This document shows, piece after piece, positions 49,994-58,632 of a stretch of DNA of 64,000 nt. Source of the DNA: Deltaproteobacteria bacterium (GTDB taxonomy: Bacteria; Myxococcota_A; Polyangia; Polyangiales; JADJMO01); the NCBI GenBank assembly GCA_025363655.1, contig JANYDK010000127.1, positions 1 to 64,000 on the forward strand. Direction: 5' to 3'. A program made the position numbers and the translations under genes. The notes under the pieces are model-generated. The model was given only the letters and a program-made list of their open reading frames with translations. It made no database searches and was not told where the DNA came from. The number at the start of each line of letters is the position of its first letter. The first letter of the stretch is position 1.

Positions 49994-51064
49994 ATGACCT
50001 TCGGAACTGCGCGGTCGCTCGGCCTGCTCGGCTTGCTTGGCTCGTTGGGGTTGTTGGTGACGAGCTGCGGCGGAGGTGGCAACGGCGACGGCACCAATGG
50101 CGATGGTGGCGATGCCGGCACGGGCGTCGACACCGGCATGTGTGCGCCGCCGTGCGGAACCGGCACCGACACCGGTGCGCCACCGCCTCCAGGCTCGGGC
50201 CCGAGCGCAGGTGGCTGCGCGGTCTTTCCGGCGAGCAACGAATGGAACCGTGACGTCTCGGCAGATGCGGTCGATCCCAATTCGGCGAATTACATCGCGG
50301 CGATGAGCCCGACCAAGTCGCTTCATCCCGATTGGGGGTCGATGACCGACAACTACGGGATTCCGTACGTCATCGTCCCCGCCGATCAAGCGAAGGTGCC
50401 GGTCTCGTTCGACTACGCCGACGAGAGCGATCCCGGGCCCTATCCGATCCCCGCGACGGCTCCCGTCGAAGGCGGCGCTGGAGCTTCGGGCGATCGACAC
50501 GTGCTCGCGCTGCAGCAAGGCTCGTGTCTCCTCTACGAGATGTTCGCCTCGGAGAAAGATGCGTCAGGCGCGGGCTGGCATGCCGGCTCGGGCGCAGTGT
50601 GGAACCTCGGCACCGGCGCGCTCCGGCCCGAAGGTTGGACCTCCGCCGACGCCGCTGGATTGCCTATTTTTCCAGGCTTGGCGCGACCGGACGAGGTGCT
50701 CGATCAGAAAGAGATCAAGCACGCGCTCCGGTTCACGGTCGTCAATTCGCAGAAGGCGTACGTGCACCCGGCGACGCACCTCGCGAGCAGCAAGACCGAT
50801 CCCAACCTGCCGCCGATGGGGCTGCGCGTGCGGCTCAAGGCCTCGGTCGACCTGTCGGCGATGAGCCCGGCGGCGAAGGTGGTCTTCACCGCGTTGAAGA
50901 AGTACGGAATGTTCGTCGCCGACAACGGCTCCGATTGGTACGTCTCGGGCGCGAGCGACAACCGTTGGGACGCGACGGTGATGGACGGCCTCGTCGGTGA
51001 CTTCAAGAAGATCCATGGCTCGGATTTCGAAGTCGTGAAATTGGGGACGATCGTCACGAAATAG
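49994..51064 (+). CDS. Lipoprotein with a conserved but unnamed beta-rich domain
   Basis: The product is 356 aa from ATG 49994. The lipobox is LVTSC, followed by a Gly/Asp/Thr-rich linker and a short Cys-rich patch. The main domain (about 75-356) begins CAVFPASNEWNRDVS, has SLHPDWGS and NYGIPYVIV, and RHVLALQQGSCLLYEM, and ends in a region with HPATHLASSK and ALKKYGMFVADNGSDW. Similar lipoproteins seem widespread in Gram-negative bacteria. No enzyme or ligand is known to me. Confidence 0.8.
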   Translation: MTFGTARSLGLLGLLGSLGLLVTSCGGGGNGDGTNGDGGDAGTGVDTGMCAPPCGTGTDTGAPPPPGSGPSAGGCAVFPASNEWNRDVSADAVDPNSANYIAAMSPTKSLHPDWGSMTDNYGIPYVIVPADQAKVPVSFDYADESDPGPYPIPATAPVEGGAGASGDRHVLALQQGSCLLYEMFASEKDASGAGWHAGSGAVWNLGTGALRPEGWTSADAAGLPIFPGLARPDEVLDQKEIKHALRFTVVNSQKAYVHPATHLASSKTDPNLPPMGLRVRLKASVDLSAMSPAAKVVFTALKKYGMFVADNGSDWYVSGASDNRWDATVMDGLVGDFKKIHGSDFEVVKLGTIVTK

Positions 51065-51091
51065 CCCTTCGAGAAGGGGTACAGTCGCCCC

Positions 51092-51616
51092 GTGGATCTG
51101 GTTCGCAACCTCGCGGCGACGTTGGGCGTCGTCATCGTGATGGGTTGCGGCTACGCGCCGCTCCGCTCGCAGTTGCAAGGGAGCCCGCACGTGCGGGTGA
51201 TGCGTGCGCGCGCGCTCGTGCCCGGAGGCGCCGGGGCTGCGCTCGCGGAAGAGGCGGAGCGAGGCGCGCGGGTCGAGCTCGCCCGTTACGGCGCGCTCGC
51301 CGAGGGAGACGAGGTCGCCGATCGACTCGTCGTCGAGGTCGTACGCGTCGACGAACGCAGCGAAGGCGTGACCAGCGTCGCCGGCGAAAAGGGCGACAAA
51401 CCGCTGGCGCGTGGCGTTTCGTTGCGCGTTACGGTGCGCGGTGAAGTGGAAGGACGTGGCGAGCACTACACCACGCCCGACGTCGACGTCGTCGAGGTGG
51501 TGGCGGCGCCTTCGTCCGACGCGCTCGGCTGGGAAGGCGCACGTAGCGCCGCGGCGAGGAGCGCAGCACGCAAAGGCGGAGCGCTCGTCGCCCGCGAGAT
51601 GCTCGGCCTTCCTTAG
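51092..51616 (+). CDS. Putative outer-membrane lipoprotein, LptE-like
   Basis: The product is 174 aa, GTG start 51092. The lipobox is VMGCGYAPL, as in LptE-type proteins (Cys-Gly-Tyr after the signal). The rest is an alpha-beta domain with a strand ADRLVVEVVRVDE and helix ARSAAARSAARKGGALVAREMLG. LptE partners LptD in lipopolysaccharide export, but no lptD is nearby, and the resemblance is weak. The stop codon touches the 8-bp repeat array. Confidence 0.5.
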   Translation: MDLVRNLAATLGVVIVMGCGYAPLRSQLQGSPHVRVMRARALVPGGAGAALAEEAERGARVELARYGALAEGDEVADRLVVEVVRVDERSEGVTSVAGEKGDKPLARGVSLRVTVRGEVEGRGEHYTTPDVDVVEVVAAPSSDALGWEGARSAAARSAARKGGALVAREMLGLP

Positions 51617-51672
51617 TCGGATAGTCGGATAGTCGGATAGTCGGATAGTCGGATAGTCGGATAGTCGGATAG
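51617..51672. repeat. Seven tandem copies of an 8-bp unit (TCGGATAG)
   Basis: TCGGATAG is repeated seven times without mismatch from 51617 to 51672, filling the space between the stop of the LptE-like gene and the stop of the converging presenilin-like gene (51675). Perfect identity suggests recent expansion by slippage. Confidence 0.95.
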
Positions 51673-51674
51673 GT

Positions 51675-52541
51675 TCAGAGAAATCGTCGAGCCATCGTCA
51701 CCGCCGCGAGCGCCACCGAAACGCCGATGGCGAGGGTCGCGACGTTCTTGTCTTTGCGGGCCAACGTGCGCGCGGCGGGCACGAAAAGGAGCACCGGCGC
51801 GATGAGGAAGGGGAGGGCGGGCATCGCGCTCTTCGCCAGCGCGGAGGCGAAGCCAGCGAAGAGGAGGCCGACGAAGGCGAGCGCGACGATGCGCCCGTAG
51901 GGGAGCGCGTGGGCAGAGGCAGCGGCGAGCACGAGCGCGAGGAACACGAGATCGCCGACGCCGATCACCGGCGCGATGACAGTGGTCCCCGGCACCGGGA
52001 AATGAAACGCGGTGACGGCGAGGGCACGTTCGCTCTCGGCGAGCGCGTGGGTCGGTCCGCTCGGCGAGACCACCGAAATGACGTCGGCGCACGCAGCGAC
52101 GACGCCAGCAGGTAGGAGGTGTCCGGGGTGCTGCACGCGCGAGCCGAGCGCGCCGCCGGTCGCGCAGGCGAAGAGGACGAGCGCCGCGTCGACCCCGACA
52201 CCGACCGCGGAAGCGTGCGGCCGGAGGAGCGCGACCGCCACGAGCGCGCCGAGAGCGATGACGTCGAGACCGAGCACCACCGTCGCCGTCGGCCTGATCG
52301 CGCGGCTCCCCACCGCGACCGCGCCGGCCGACGCGAGCGCCGCGCCGAGGAAGGTGATCAGCGCGGCGGTGTTCGCTGATACGTGAATTGCCGGTGAAAT
52401 CGGCAAAAAAAGACCGACTGCAGCCGCAGCGACGAGCGCGCCGCACGAGATCGTCTTCGCCGAGGAGAGCGCGTTGGCGATGCCGGTAGTCTGCCAGGTG
52501 ACGAGCCCGGCGTCTGGTTCGACGTCGAGCCCTCGCGTCAT
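51675..52541 (-). CDS. Presenilin-like intramembrane aspartyl protease (A22 family candidate)
   Basis: The product is 288 aa from ATG 52541, with eight to nine hydrophobic segments. Three signatures occur in order. The first is a membrane Asp (D153) in ADVISVVSPSGPTHALAE, which parallels the presenilin DLVAVLCPKGPLRMLVE segment. The second is GVGD (194-197) with D197 in the next membrane segment, followed by LVFLALVLAAAS. The third is a PAL motif (241-243, MPALPFL) in a late segment. The first Asp is preceded by Ala, not the usual Tyr. The two-Asp spacing (44) is short. These features support a GxGD protease that cuts within membranes; activity is untested. Confidence 0.72.
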   Translation of the reverse strand: MTRGLDVEPDAGLVTWQTTGIANALSSAKTISCGALVAAAAVGLFLPISPAIHVSANTAALITFLGAALASAGAVAVGSRAIRPTATVVLGLDVIALGALVAVALLRPHASAVGVGVDAALVLFACATGGALGSRVQHPGHLLPAGVVAACADVISVVSPSGPTHALAESERALAVTAFHFPVPGTTVIAPVIGVGDLVFLALVLAAASAHALPYGRIVALAFVGLLFAGFASALAKSAMPALPFLIAPVLLFVPAARTLARKDKNVATLAIGVSVALAAVTMARRFL

Positions 52542-52586
52542 CGGGATCTCGCCGCGCCAGCCCGCGCGCGTGTAGACTGAGACGAG

Positions 52587-53015
52587 ATGCCGCGCATCCT
52601 CCTCGTGGAAGACTCCGCCGCGATGCGATCGTTCGTTCGCGCCGCGCTGGAAGAGGCCGACGACGGCGACGAACCCATCGAGGTCGTCGAGGCGGCGAGC
52701 GGCTTCGAGGCCCTCCGGCTCCTCCCGCGTGGTCCGTACGACCTCGTCATCACCGACATCAACATGCCCGACATCAACGGGCTGGAGTTGGTGCACTTCG
52801 TACGCAAGAGCGAGCACCTCCGGCAGACGCCCCTCATCATCATCAGCACGCAGTCCTCCGAGCGCGACAAACAGCGCGGCCTCGCGCTCGGCGCCGATTC
52901 GTACCTCGCCAAGCCCTTCGAGCCCGAGCACCTGCGCGATCTGGTTCGCGCGCACCTCGCCCGCACGCGCAAGGGCACCGCCGCCGGGGGATCGTCCGGC
53001 CAGAAGTCCGGCTGA
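52587..53015 (+). CDS. CheY-like single-domain response regulator
   Basis: The product is 142 aa from ATG 52587. The receiver has the acidic pair in LLVEDSAAM, phosphoacceptor Asp in LVITDINMPDING, Ser/Thr in IIISTQSS and Lys in LAKPFEPE. A Gly/Lys/Ser-rich tail follows. It heads the seven-gene chemosensory operon. Confidence 0.92.
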   Translation: MPRILLVEDSAAMRSFVRAALEEADDGDEPIEVVEAASGFEALRLLPRGPYDLVITDINMPDINGLELVHFVRKSEHLRQTPLIIISTQSSERDKQRGLALGADSYLAKPFEPEHLRDLVRAHLARTRKGTAAGGSSGQKSG

Positions 53016-53022
53016 GCCTTCC

Positions 53023-55281
53023 GTGGTCGACCAGCGCGACGAATTCATCAGCGAGGCGCAAGAGATCATCGAAGGTCTCTCGCGCGATCTGCTCGCGCTC
53101 GACGCGGCGCTGAAGCACGGTCCAGGGAGCGGCGCGCCCGATCACGAGCTGGTCAACGACGCCTTCCGCGCAGTGCACACGTTGAAGGGGCTCGCGAGCC
53201 TCTTCGGCGTCGCGCGGATGACCACGCTTTCCCACCACCTCGAAGATCTACTCGACGATTTGCGCCTCGGCCGCGTCGACCTCACGCCCAAGGTGCTCGA
53301 CGTCCTCTTCCGCGGCGTCGACGTCTACGGGCGCATCCTCTCTGCGCTACGCGCCGGCGAACCCGAGCCGCAGCGAGAAGTCGAAGAGCTGCTGATGGCG
53401 CTCGATGCCGCGGCGTCGCGTCCTGCGTTCGCAGGCGTCAACCCGCTCGCCGAGTACGAGCTCGACCCGGGCCTCCTCGCGGTGCTCACCGAATACGAAG
53501 AGCACCGGCTTCGCACGAACCTCCAGCAGGGCGTCGCGCTCTTCAAGATTCGCGTCCGCTTCGAGCTCGCGACCATCGACACCGCGCTCGACAGCCTCAA
53601 GGCGAAGGCGAAGCCACACGGAGAAATCCTCACGTATTTGCCGAGCGGCGGCGGGGGCGACGCCGACTCGATCGAGCTCGACGTGCTGCTTGCCAGTCGG
53701 CAGACGCTCGACGTCCTGACGACCGAGCTCGGCGATACCAACGTCACCATCGAGGCGGTCGCACGGCGCGGCGCTGGCGGTCGAACGGCGCAGAGCGATC
53801 CACCCGACACCGTCTACGCCACGGTCGGCATGGCGCCGCGCATCACCAGCCCGCCTGCCGCGCCCGAAGACGACCTCCACGGAAACGCCGACACCGGCTC
53901 GTTCAACGCGCCGCGCGTGGTCATCAGCGCGCTCGGTAGCATCATGGGCGGCGGAGGCGGGGGCGGGGGAATCGGCGGCGGGGGCGGTGGCGACGACGAC
54001 GTGCCCGAGCCTCCGCCGGTCGGCCTCTCGATCCGCGGCGTCGCGCAGACGGTTCGCGTCGACATCCGCAAGCTCGACCACCTGATGAACATCGTCGCCG
54101 AGCTGGCGATCGTGCGTGGCGCGCTCGGACGCGTCACCGATCGCGTGCGCGCCAGCCCCGAGCAACGCGAGCTCGGAATGGAGCTCCATCGCCTGCACCG
54201 CAGCCTCGATCGCCACCTCTCCGACATGCAGGGGGGCATCCTCGAGGTGCGCATGGTCCCGCTCGGGCAGGTCTTCGACAAGCTCGCGCGCGTCGTGCGG
54301 CAGATCAGCCGCGAGCACGACAAGGACATCAACCTCGTCATCACCGGCGCCGAGACCGAGGTCGACAAGCTCATCGTCGAAGAGCTGTCCGATCCTCTGA
54401 TGCACATGATCCGCAACGCCATCGATCACGGCATCGAGTACCGAAAGCAGCGCAACGGCAGCGGAAAGCCCGAGGCCGGGACGATCGCACTCAACGCCTA
54501 CCAGAAGGGCAACCACGTCGTCATCGAGGTCCAGGACGACGGCGCCGGCATCGACGAGACGAAGGTGCTGCAACAGGCGATTCGTCGTGGGCTGGTCACC
54601 GAGTCCGAGGCCTCGGCGCTCCTCCAGCGCGAGATCCTCAGCTTCATTTTTCTCCCTGGATTCTCGACCAAAGAGGGCGTCGACGAGCTCTCCGGCCGCG
54701 GCGTCGGCATGGACATCGTCAAGACCAACATCGGCAAGCTCGGCGGCGTCATCGACGTGCAGAGCGAGCTCGGCATCGGCACCAAGATGACGGTGACGTT
54801 GCCGATCACGCTCGCGATCATCAGCGCGCTGGTGGTCGTCGTCGCCGGGCGACGTTACGCGCTCCCACTCGCCAGCGTGCTCGAAGCGCTGGTCTTCGAT
54901 CCAGGGGCCGTGCGCAACATCGAGCAGCGAGAAGTGATGAGCCTCCGCGGATCGACGCTCCCGCTCTGCCGGCTCGACGCGCTCTTCGGCCTCGCGCCGA
55001 TCGAAGGCTCGATCCCCGCCCGCCGCTTCGTCGTCGTCGTCGGCGTCGGCGATCATCGCCTCGGGTGCGTCGTCGACTCGCTCATCGGCCAACAAGACAT
55101 CGTCATCAAAGCGCTGGGAAAGAGCCTCCAAGGCGTGCGCGGCTTCTCCGGTGCCACCGAGCTCGGCGATCAACACGTCGGCTTGGTCATCGACGCGCCG
55201 TCGATCGTCGAAGAGGTGTTGGCGACGTCGGAAGCCTCGCGCCTCTTGGGCGCGCGTCGCCTCGGGGGAGGGGCCGCTTGA
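53023..55281 (+). CDS. cheA: CheA-like chemosensory histidine kinase
   Basis: The product is 752 aa, GTG start 53023. The N-terminal Hpt domain has phospho-acceptor His52 (AVHTLKGLASLFG). A second domain (about 140-270) of unknown type and a polyglycine linker (about 309-323) precede the dimerisation helices (about 345-400). The ATPase has an N-box (HMIRNAIDHGIE), DDGAGID and GRGVGMDIV. The CheW-like P5 domain (about 610-735) closes it. It phosphorylates the CheY-like protein and CheB. It overlaps the next gene (TTGA). Confidence 0.94.
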   Translation: MVDQRDEFISEAQEIIEGLSRDLLALDAALKHGPGSGAPDHELVNDAFRAVHTLKGLASLFGVARMTTLSHHLEDLLDDLRLGRVDLTPKVLDVLFRGVDVYGRILSALRAGEPEPQREVEELLMALDAAASRPAFAGVNPLAEYELDPGLLAVLTEYEEHRLRTNLQQGVALFKIRVRFELATIDTALDSLKAKAKPHGEILTYLPSGGGGDADSIELDVLLASRQTLDVLTTELGDTNVTIEAVARRGAGGRTAQSDPPDTVYATVGMAPRITSPPAAPEDDLHGNADTGSFNAPRVVISALGSIMGGGGGGGGIGGGGGGDDDVPEPPPVGLSIRGVAQTVRVDIRKLDHLMNIVAELAIVRGALGRVTDRVRASPEQRELGMELHRLHRSLDRHLSDMQGGILEVRMVPLGQVFDKLARVVRQISREHDKDINLVITGAETEVDKLIVEELSDPLMHMIRNAIDHGIEYRKQRNGSGKPEAGTIALNAYQKGNHVVIEVQDDGAGIDETKVLQQAIRRGLVTESEASALLQREILSFIFLPGFSTKEGVDELSGRGVGMDIVKTNIGKLGGVIDVQSELGIGTKMTVTLPITLAIISALVVVVAGRRYALPLASVLEALVFDPGAVRNIEQREVMSLRGSTLPLCRLDALFGLAPIEGSIPARRFVVVVGVGDHRLGCVVDSLIGQQDIVIKALGKSLQGVRGFSGATELGDQHVGLVIDAPSIVEEVLATSEASRLLGARRLGGGAA

Positions 55282-55874
55282 GCACCCGTCGTCGCTTCGC
55301 CCAGCGCGCCGCCGAGGCTGCGCAGCGTCGGGGCGCCATCGCCCGTCGCGCCGTCGAGCGCGGCGCACGCAGCGAATTCCTCGCCTTCCGCATGGCCGAA
55401 GAGATCTACGCCGTGCCCATCGCCTACGTGAAGGAGATCCTCAAGCTCCCGCCGCTCACCGAAGTGCCGCGCGCGCCGCCCGACGTTCTCGGTGTCATCT
55501 CGGTGCGCGGACGCATCGTCACGGTGCGCGATTTGCGTCGTCGACTTCGGCTCACCGAGGCGCCCGTGACGCGTCGCTCGCGCATCCTCCTCGCCGAGCT
55601 GCTGCCCGAGCAAGGTGGCAGCGGCGAGCGCGTGGGGCTCTTCGTCGACGAGGTGCTGAACGTCTATCGACTCGCCGAAGCTGAGATCGAGAGCGCGGCC
55701 AACGTCCTCGGGAGCGAGCTCGCCGAGTACGTCGCCGGCATCGGTCGCCAAGGCGGTGAAATGATCATCCTCATCGATCTGAAGCCGATCCTCGCCGTCG
55801 CCGGCAAGCCGCAGCCCCCGCGGGGACCGGCGATGCTCGGCACGCGCTACGGCACCGGCGGAGGGGCTTTCTGA
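55278..55874 (+). CDS. CheW-like adaptor with TTG start
   Basis: The product is 198 aa. The TTG at 55278 overlaps the cheA TGA (TTGA) and has GGGGGAGGGG upstream; no ATG or GTG start precedes the folded domain. An Arg/Ala-rich N-terminal helix (about 1-30) precedes the CheW domain (about 35-180; FLAFRMAEEIYAVPIAYVKEIL, DVLGVISVRGRIVTVRDLRRRL, GEMIILIDLKPIL). It links the kinase to receptors. Confidence 0.9.
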   Translation: MSTRRRFAQRAAEAAQRRGAIARRAVERGARSEFLAFRMAEEIYAVPIAYVKEILKLPPLTEVPRAPPDVLGVISVRGRIVTVRDLRRRLRLTEAPVTRRSRILLAELLPEQGGSGERVGLFVDEVLNVYRLAEAEIESAANVLGSELAEYVAGIGRQGGEMIILIDLKPILAVAGKPQPPRGPAMLGTRYGTGGGAF

Positions 55875-56395
55875 TGGTCGACAGCCTCCGCCGCGCCTCG
55901 CCGCAGCTCCCGCCGGAGCGGCAGCTCGTCCTCTTCGGCGTCGGCAACGTCGTCTATGGTCTGCCCATCGAGCGCGTCCGCGAGGTCGTGAATCCGCAGT
56001 CGGTGGTCGAGCTCCCGCATGCACCGGCGGCCATCGTCGGCGTCGCCGATCATCGCGGCGAGGTAGTTCCAGTCGTCGATTTGCGCACGAAATTCGGACT
56101 CGCGCCGCTCGGCGAGTGGGAGGCGCAGCGGCGGGTGAAGTGGATCATGATCGACGTCGCCGACCACGTCGATGCGCAGCGCCTCGTCGCCATCGTCGTC
56201 GACGTCGTGCACAACGTGCATCCGGCGCGCGAGCCACTCCGTCCGGCCCCGCCGCTCGGCGGAGGCGAGGCCGATCGCGGCATCGCCGGCGTCCTTCCGC
56301 GCGGCAGCGGCGCCGATCGCGGGCTCATCTTCGTCCTCGACATCGAGCCGCTCCGGGCGCTCGCGGTCCCCATCGCGGAGGCACACGGCGCGTGA
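55874..56395 (+). CDS. Second CheW-like adaptor
   Basis: The product is 173 aa; ATG 55874 shares the TGATG with the preceding stop. The CheW domain is complete (LVLFGVGNVVYGLPIERVREVV, AAIVGVADHRGEVVPVVDLR, GLIFVLDIEPL). An insertion of about 30 residues (REPLRPAPPLGGGEADRG) is unusual. Two CheW copies beside one CheA suggest two docking modes. Confidence 0.92.
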   Translation: MVDSLRRASPQLPPERQLVLFGVGNVVYGLPIERVREVVNPQSVVELPHAPAAIVGVADHRGEVVPVVDLRTKFGLAPLGEWEAQRRVKWIMIDVADHVDAQRLVAIVVDVVHNVHPAREPLRPAPPLGGGEADRGIAGVLPRGSGADRGLIFVLDIEPLRALAVPIAEAHGA

Positions 56396-58632
56396 GCGAT
56401 CCCAGGCCTCCCCCCGAGCTCCGCTCCTCGGACGAGGTGCGCAAGGCGCTCGCGACCACCGACGCCGAAGCGCGACGGCTGGTGGTTCGCGCGCTCGCAT
56501 CGTCGGCGGCGAACACCGGCGCATCGGGTGCTTCCGTGCTCCGCGAGCTCCTCGGCGACCCCGACTGGCGCGTCCGCAAAGAAGCGATCGGGCTCGCACA
56601 AGCGCTCGAAGCGCGTGGCGTCGACGTGGTGCCGATGCTCGTCGCCGCGCTGGTGGCGCCGGCCGAAGAGGTCGCGCTGCGCAACGCTGCGGTCGAGGCG
56701 CTCTCCCTCTGCGGTGGCCCTGCGGTGGAGGCCGTGCACCAAGCGCTCCGTGGACGCGACGGCGAGCCGGGACTCGACGCCGATCAACGCAAGCTCGCCC
56801 TCGAGGTCCTCGCCGCCGCACGTCAGCCGAGCTCGCTCGAGGTGGCCATCGCCGCCACCGTCGATCCCGACGCCAACGTGCGGGCCGCCGCCACCGAAGC
56901 GATCGGTCTCATCGGCGGAGAAGCGGCGCCTGCCGCGCTCCTGCGCGTGCTCGATCGAGCGACCCCCGAGGGCGAAGCGGGCGATCGATTCCTCCGGCTG
57001 GTGGCCCTCGAGGGCCTTGGTCGACTCGGCGCCGAGGTTCCGCTCGCGCGGCTGCGGCCGTATCTGCAGGACAAAATCCTCCGCCACGCCGCCGTCGTCG
57101 CGCTCTCGCGGAGCAACGACCCCGCCGCGTTCGAGCTCCTCGTCGCCGCGCTCGACGATGGTTCGCGACACGTCGCCGAGACCGCGATGCGGGCCTTCGG
57201 TGCCCTCGTCAAGACGCTCCCCGACGGCGCTCCGATGCAGCTCGGTCCACTCTCGGCGAGAGCGAAAGAGCGCATATTTTCCTGCGTCTCCGCGGCGGGG
57301 ACGGTCGATGCGTCGCTTCGACGCGGGGCCATCGCGGTGCTGACGCGTCTCTCCGATCTCGCCTCCATCGCGCTCCTCGTCGGGGCGCTCTCCGACGACG
57401 ACGTCGCCGAGGAAGCCGCCGCCGCGCTCCTCTCGCTCGGCGCTCGCGCGTTGCCGGCGCTGGTGGGTGCGGCGCGCGAAGGCGAGCTCGCGGTGCGTCT
57501 CTCGGCCATGCGTCTTCTCCCTCGATTCGTCGGTGAGGACGCGGCCGCTCTCGAGCGCGAGGCGTCGATGGGCGTGCTCCGTCACGCGCTCGCCGATCCC
57601 ACCGCCGAAATCGTCGCTGCCGCCGCCGGTGCGTTGGCGCAGGTCCTCTCGACCGCGACGACGCCGAGCGACGGTGACGTACGTGCACTCATCCAGACCG
57701 CGGCTCGACGTGAACCTCGAGTGGCCGCGTCCGCACTCGGCGCCCTTCGCGCGCTCGCCCGCAAGCGGCCCGAGCTCGTGCGGCCACACCTCCACGAGGT
57801 CGATCCGCAAGGCGACGGCGCAGCGGTGGTCTGCGCGGTCCTCGCCGTCGTCGGTGGTGCCGAGCACGTCGCGTGGCTCTCGCAAGCGCTCTCGGCCGAG
57901 GCACCGCGCACCCGTCGGGCCGCCGTCGAAGCGCTCGGCATCATCGGTGGGGACGGCGCCGCAAGGGCCATCTCCCTCGCCGTCACCGACGAGGTCCGCG
58001 ACGTCGCGCTGGCGGCGATCAAGGCGCTCGGTCGCGCGCGCGGATCGAGCGGTTCGAACGAATCGCCAGGTTTGCGGCCACTCCTCCGCTTGCTCGAATC
58101 GACCTCCGATCCCGCGCTCCTTTCGGCGGCCGTTCGTGCGCTCGGATCGACCGAAGATTCTCGCGCCATTCCTGCGCTCCTCCAGTTCGTCGGCAGCGAC
58201 GTCAACGCGCTCTCGTGCGCCGCCCTCGACGCCCTCGCCGAGCTCCGCGCCGTCGAGCTGACGCGGGCCATCGACGTCGCGCTCGGCCACGCTTCGAGCG
58301 TCGTCGTCCGCGCCGCGCTCGATTTGCTGGACGCGATGGTGCTCGAAGGTTCGACCGAGCTGGCGTGGGCGGGCGCGGCGCTGCTTCGTGGCGTCGATCA
58401 CGACTCGTGGGAGGTCCGTCGTCGCGCCATCGAAATTCTTCCGCGCCTCTCGCGGGCCGCGCGCGCCGCCGAGCTCGACGCACCGGTCTCGAGCGAGCGC
58501 AGCGCCGCGACCGAGCCGGAGTCGATTCGGACGCTCCTCTACGCCCGCGCAGCGCTCGAGACGGAGCCCGCCGTCCGCGACTCGATCGATCGCGCACTCG
58601 CCGAGCTCGGCACCACCGAGGGCGCCAGCTGA
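56392..58632 (+). CDS. HEAT-repeat protein in the chemosensory operon
   Basis: The product is 746 aa, GTG start (GTGA overlap with the previous stop). About 15 or more HEAT-like units of 30-40 residues are visible: DWRVRKEAIGLAQALEARG, DPDANVRAAATEAIGLIGGE, FLRLVALEGLGRLGAEVPLAR, VVALSRSNDPAAFELLVAAL, RTRRAAVEALGIIGGDGAA, EVRRRAIEILPRLSRAARA. The solenoid has no enzyme motif. HEAT proteins occur in some myxobacterial chemosensory clusters as scaffold or output proteins. The role here is inferred only from position. Confidence 0.88.
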   Translation: MSDPRPPPELRSSDEVRKALATTDAEARRLVVRALASSAANTGASGASVLRELLGDPDWRVRKEAIGLAQALEARGVDVVPMLVAALVAPAEEVALRNAAVEALSLCGGPAVEAVHQALRGRDGEPGLDADQRKLALEVLAAARQPSSLEVAIAATVDPDANVRAAATEAIGLIGGEAAPAALLRVLDRATPEGEAGDRFLRLVALEGLGRLGAEVPLARLRPYLQDKILRHAAVVALSRSNDPAAFELLVAALDDGSRHVAETAMRAFGALVKTLPDGAPMQLGPLSARAKERIFSCVSAAGTVDASLRRGAIAVLTRLSDLASIALLVGALSDDDVAEEAAAALLSLGARALPALVGAAREGELAVRLSAMRLLPRFVGEDAAALEREASMGVLRHALADPTAEIVAAAAGALAQVLSTATTPSDGDVRALIQTAARREPRVAASALGALRALARKRPELVRPHLHEVDPQGDGAAVVCAVLAVVGGAEHVAWLSQALSAEAPRTRRAAVEALGIIGGDGAARAISLAVTDEVRDVALAAIKALGRARGSSGSNESPGLRPLLRLLESTSDPALLSAAVRALGSTEDSRAIPALLQFVGSDVNALSCAALDALAELRAVELTRAIDVALGHASSVVVRAALDLLDAMVLEGSTELAWAGAALLRGVDHDSWEVRRRAIEILPRLSRAARAAELDAPVSSERSAATEPESIRTLLYARAALETEPAVRDSIDRALAELGTTEGAS

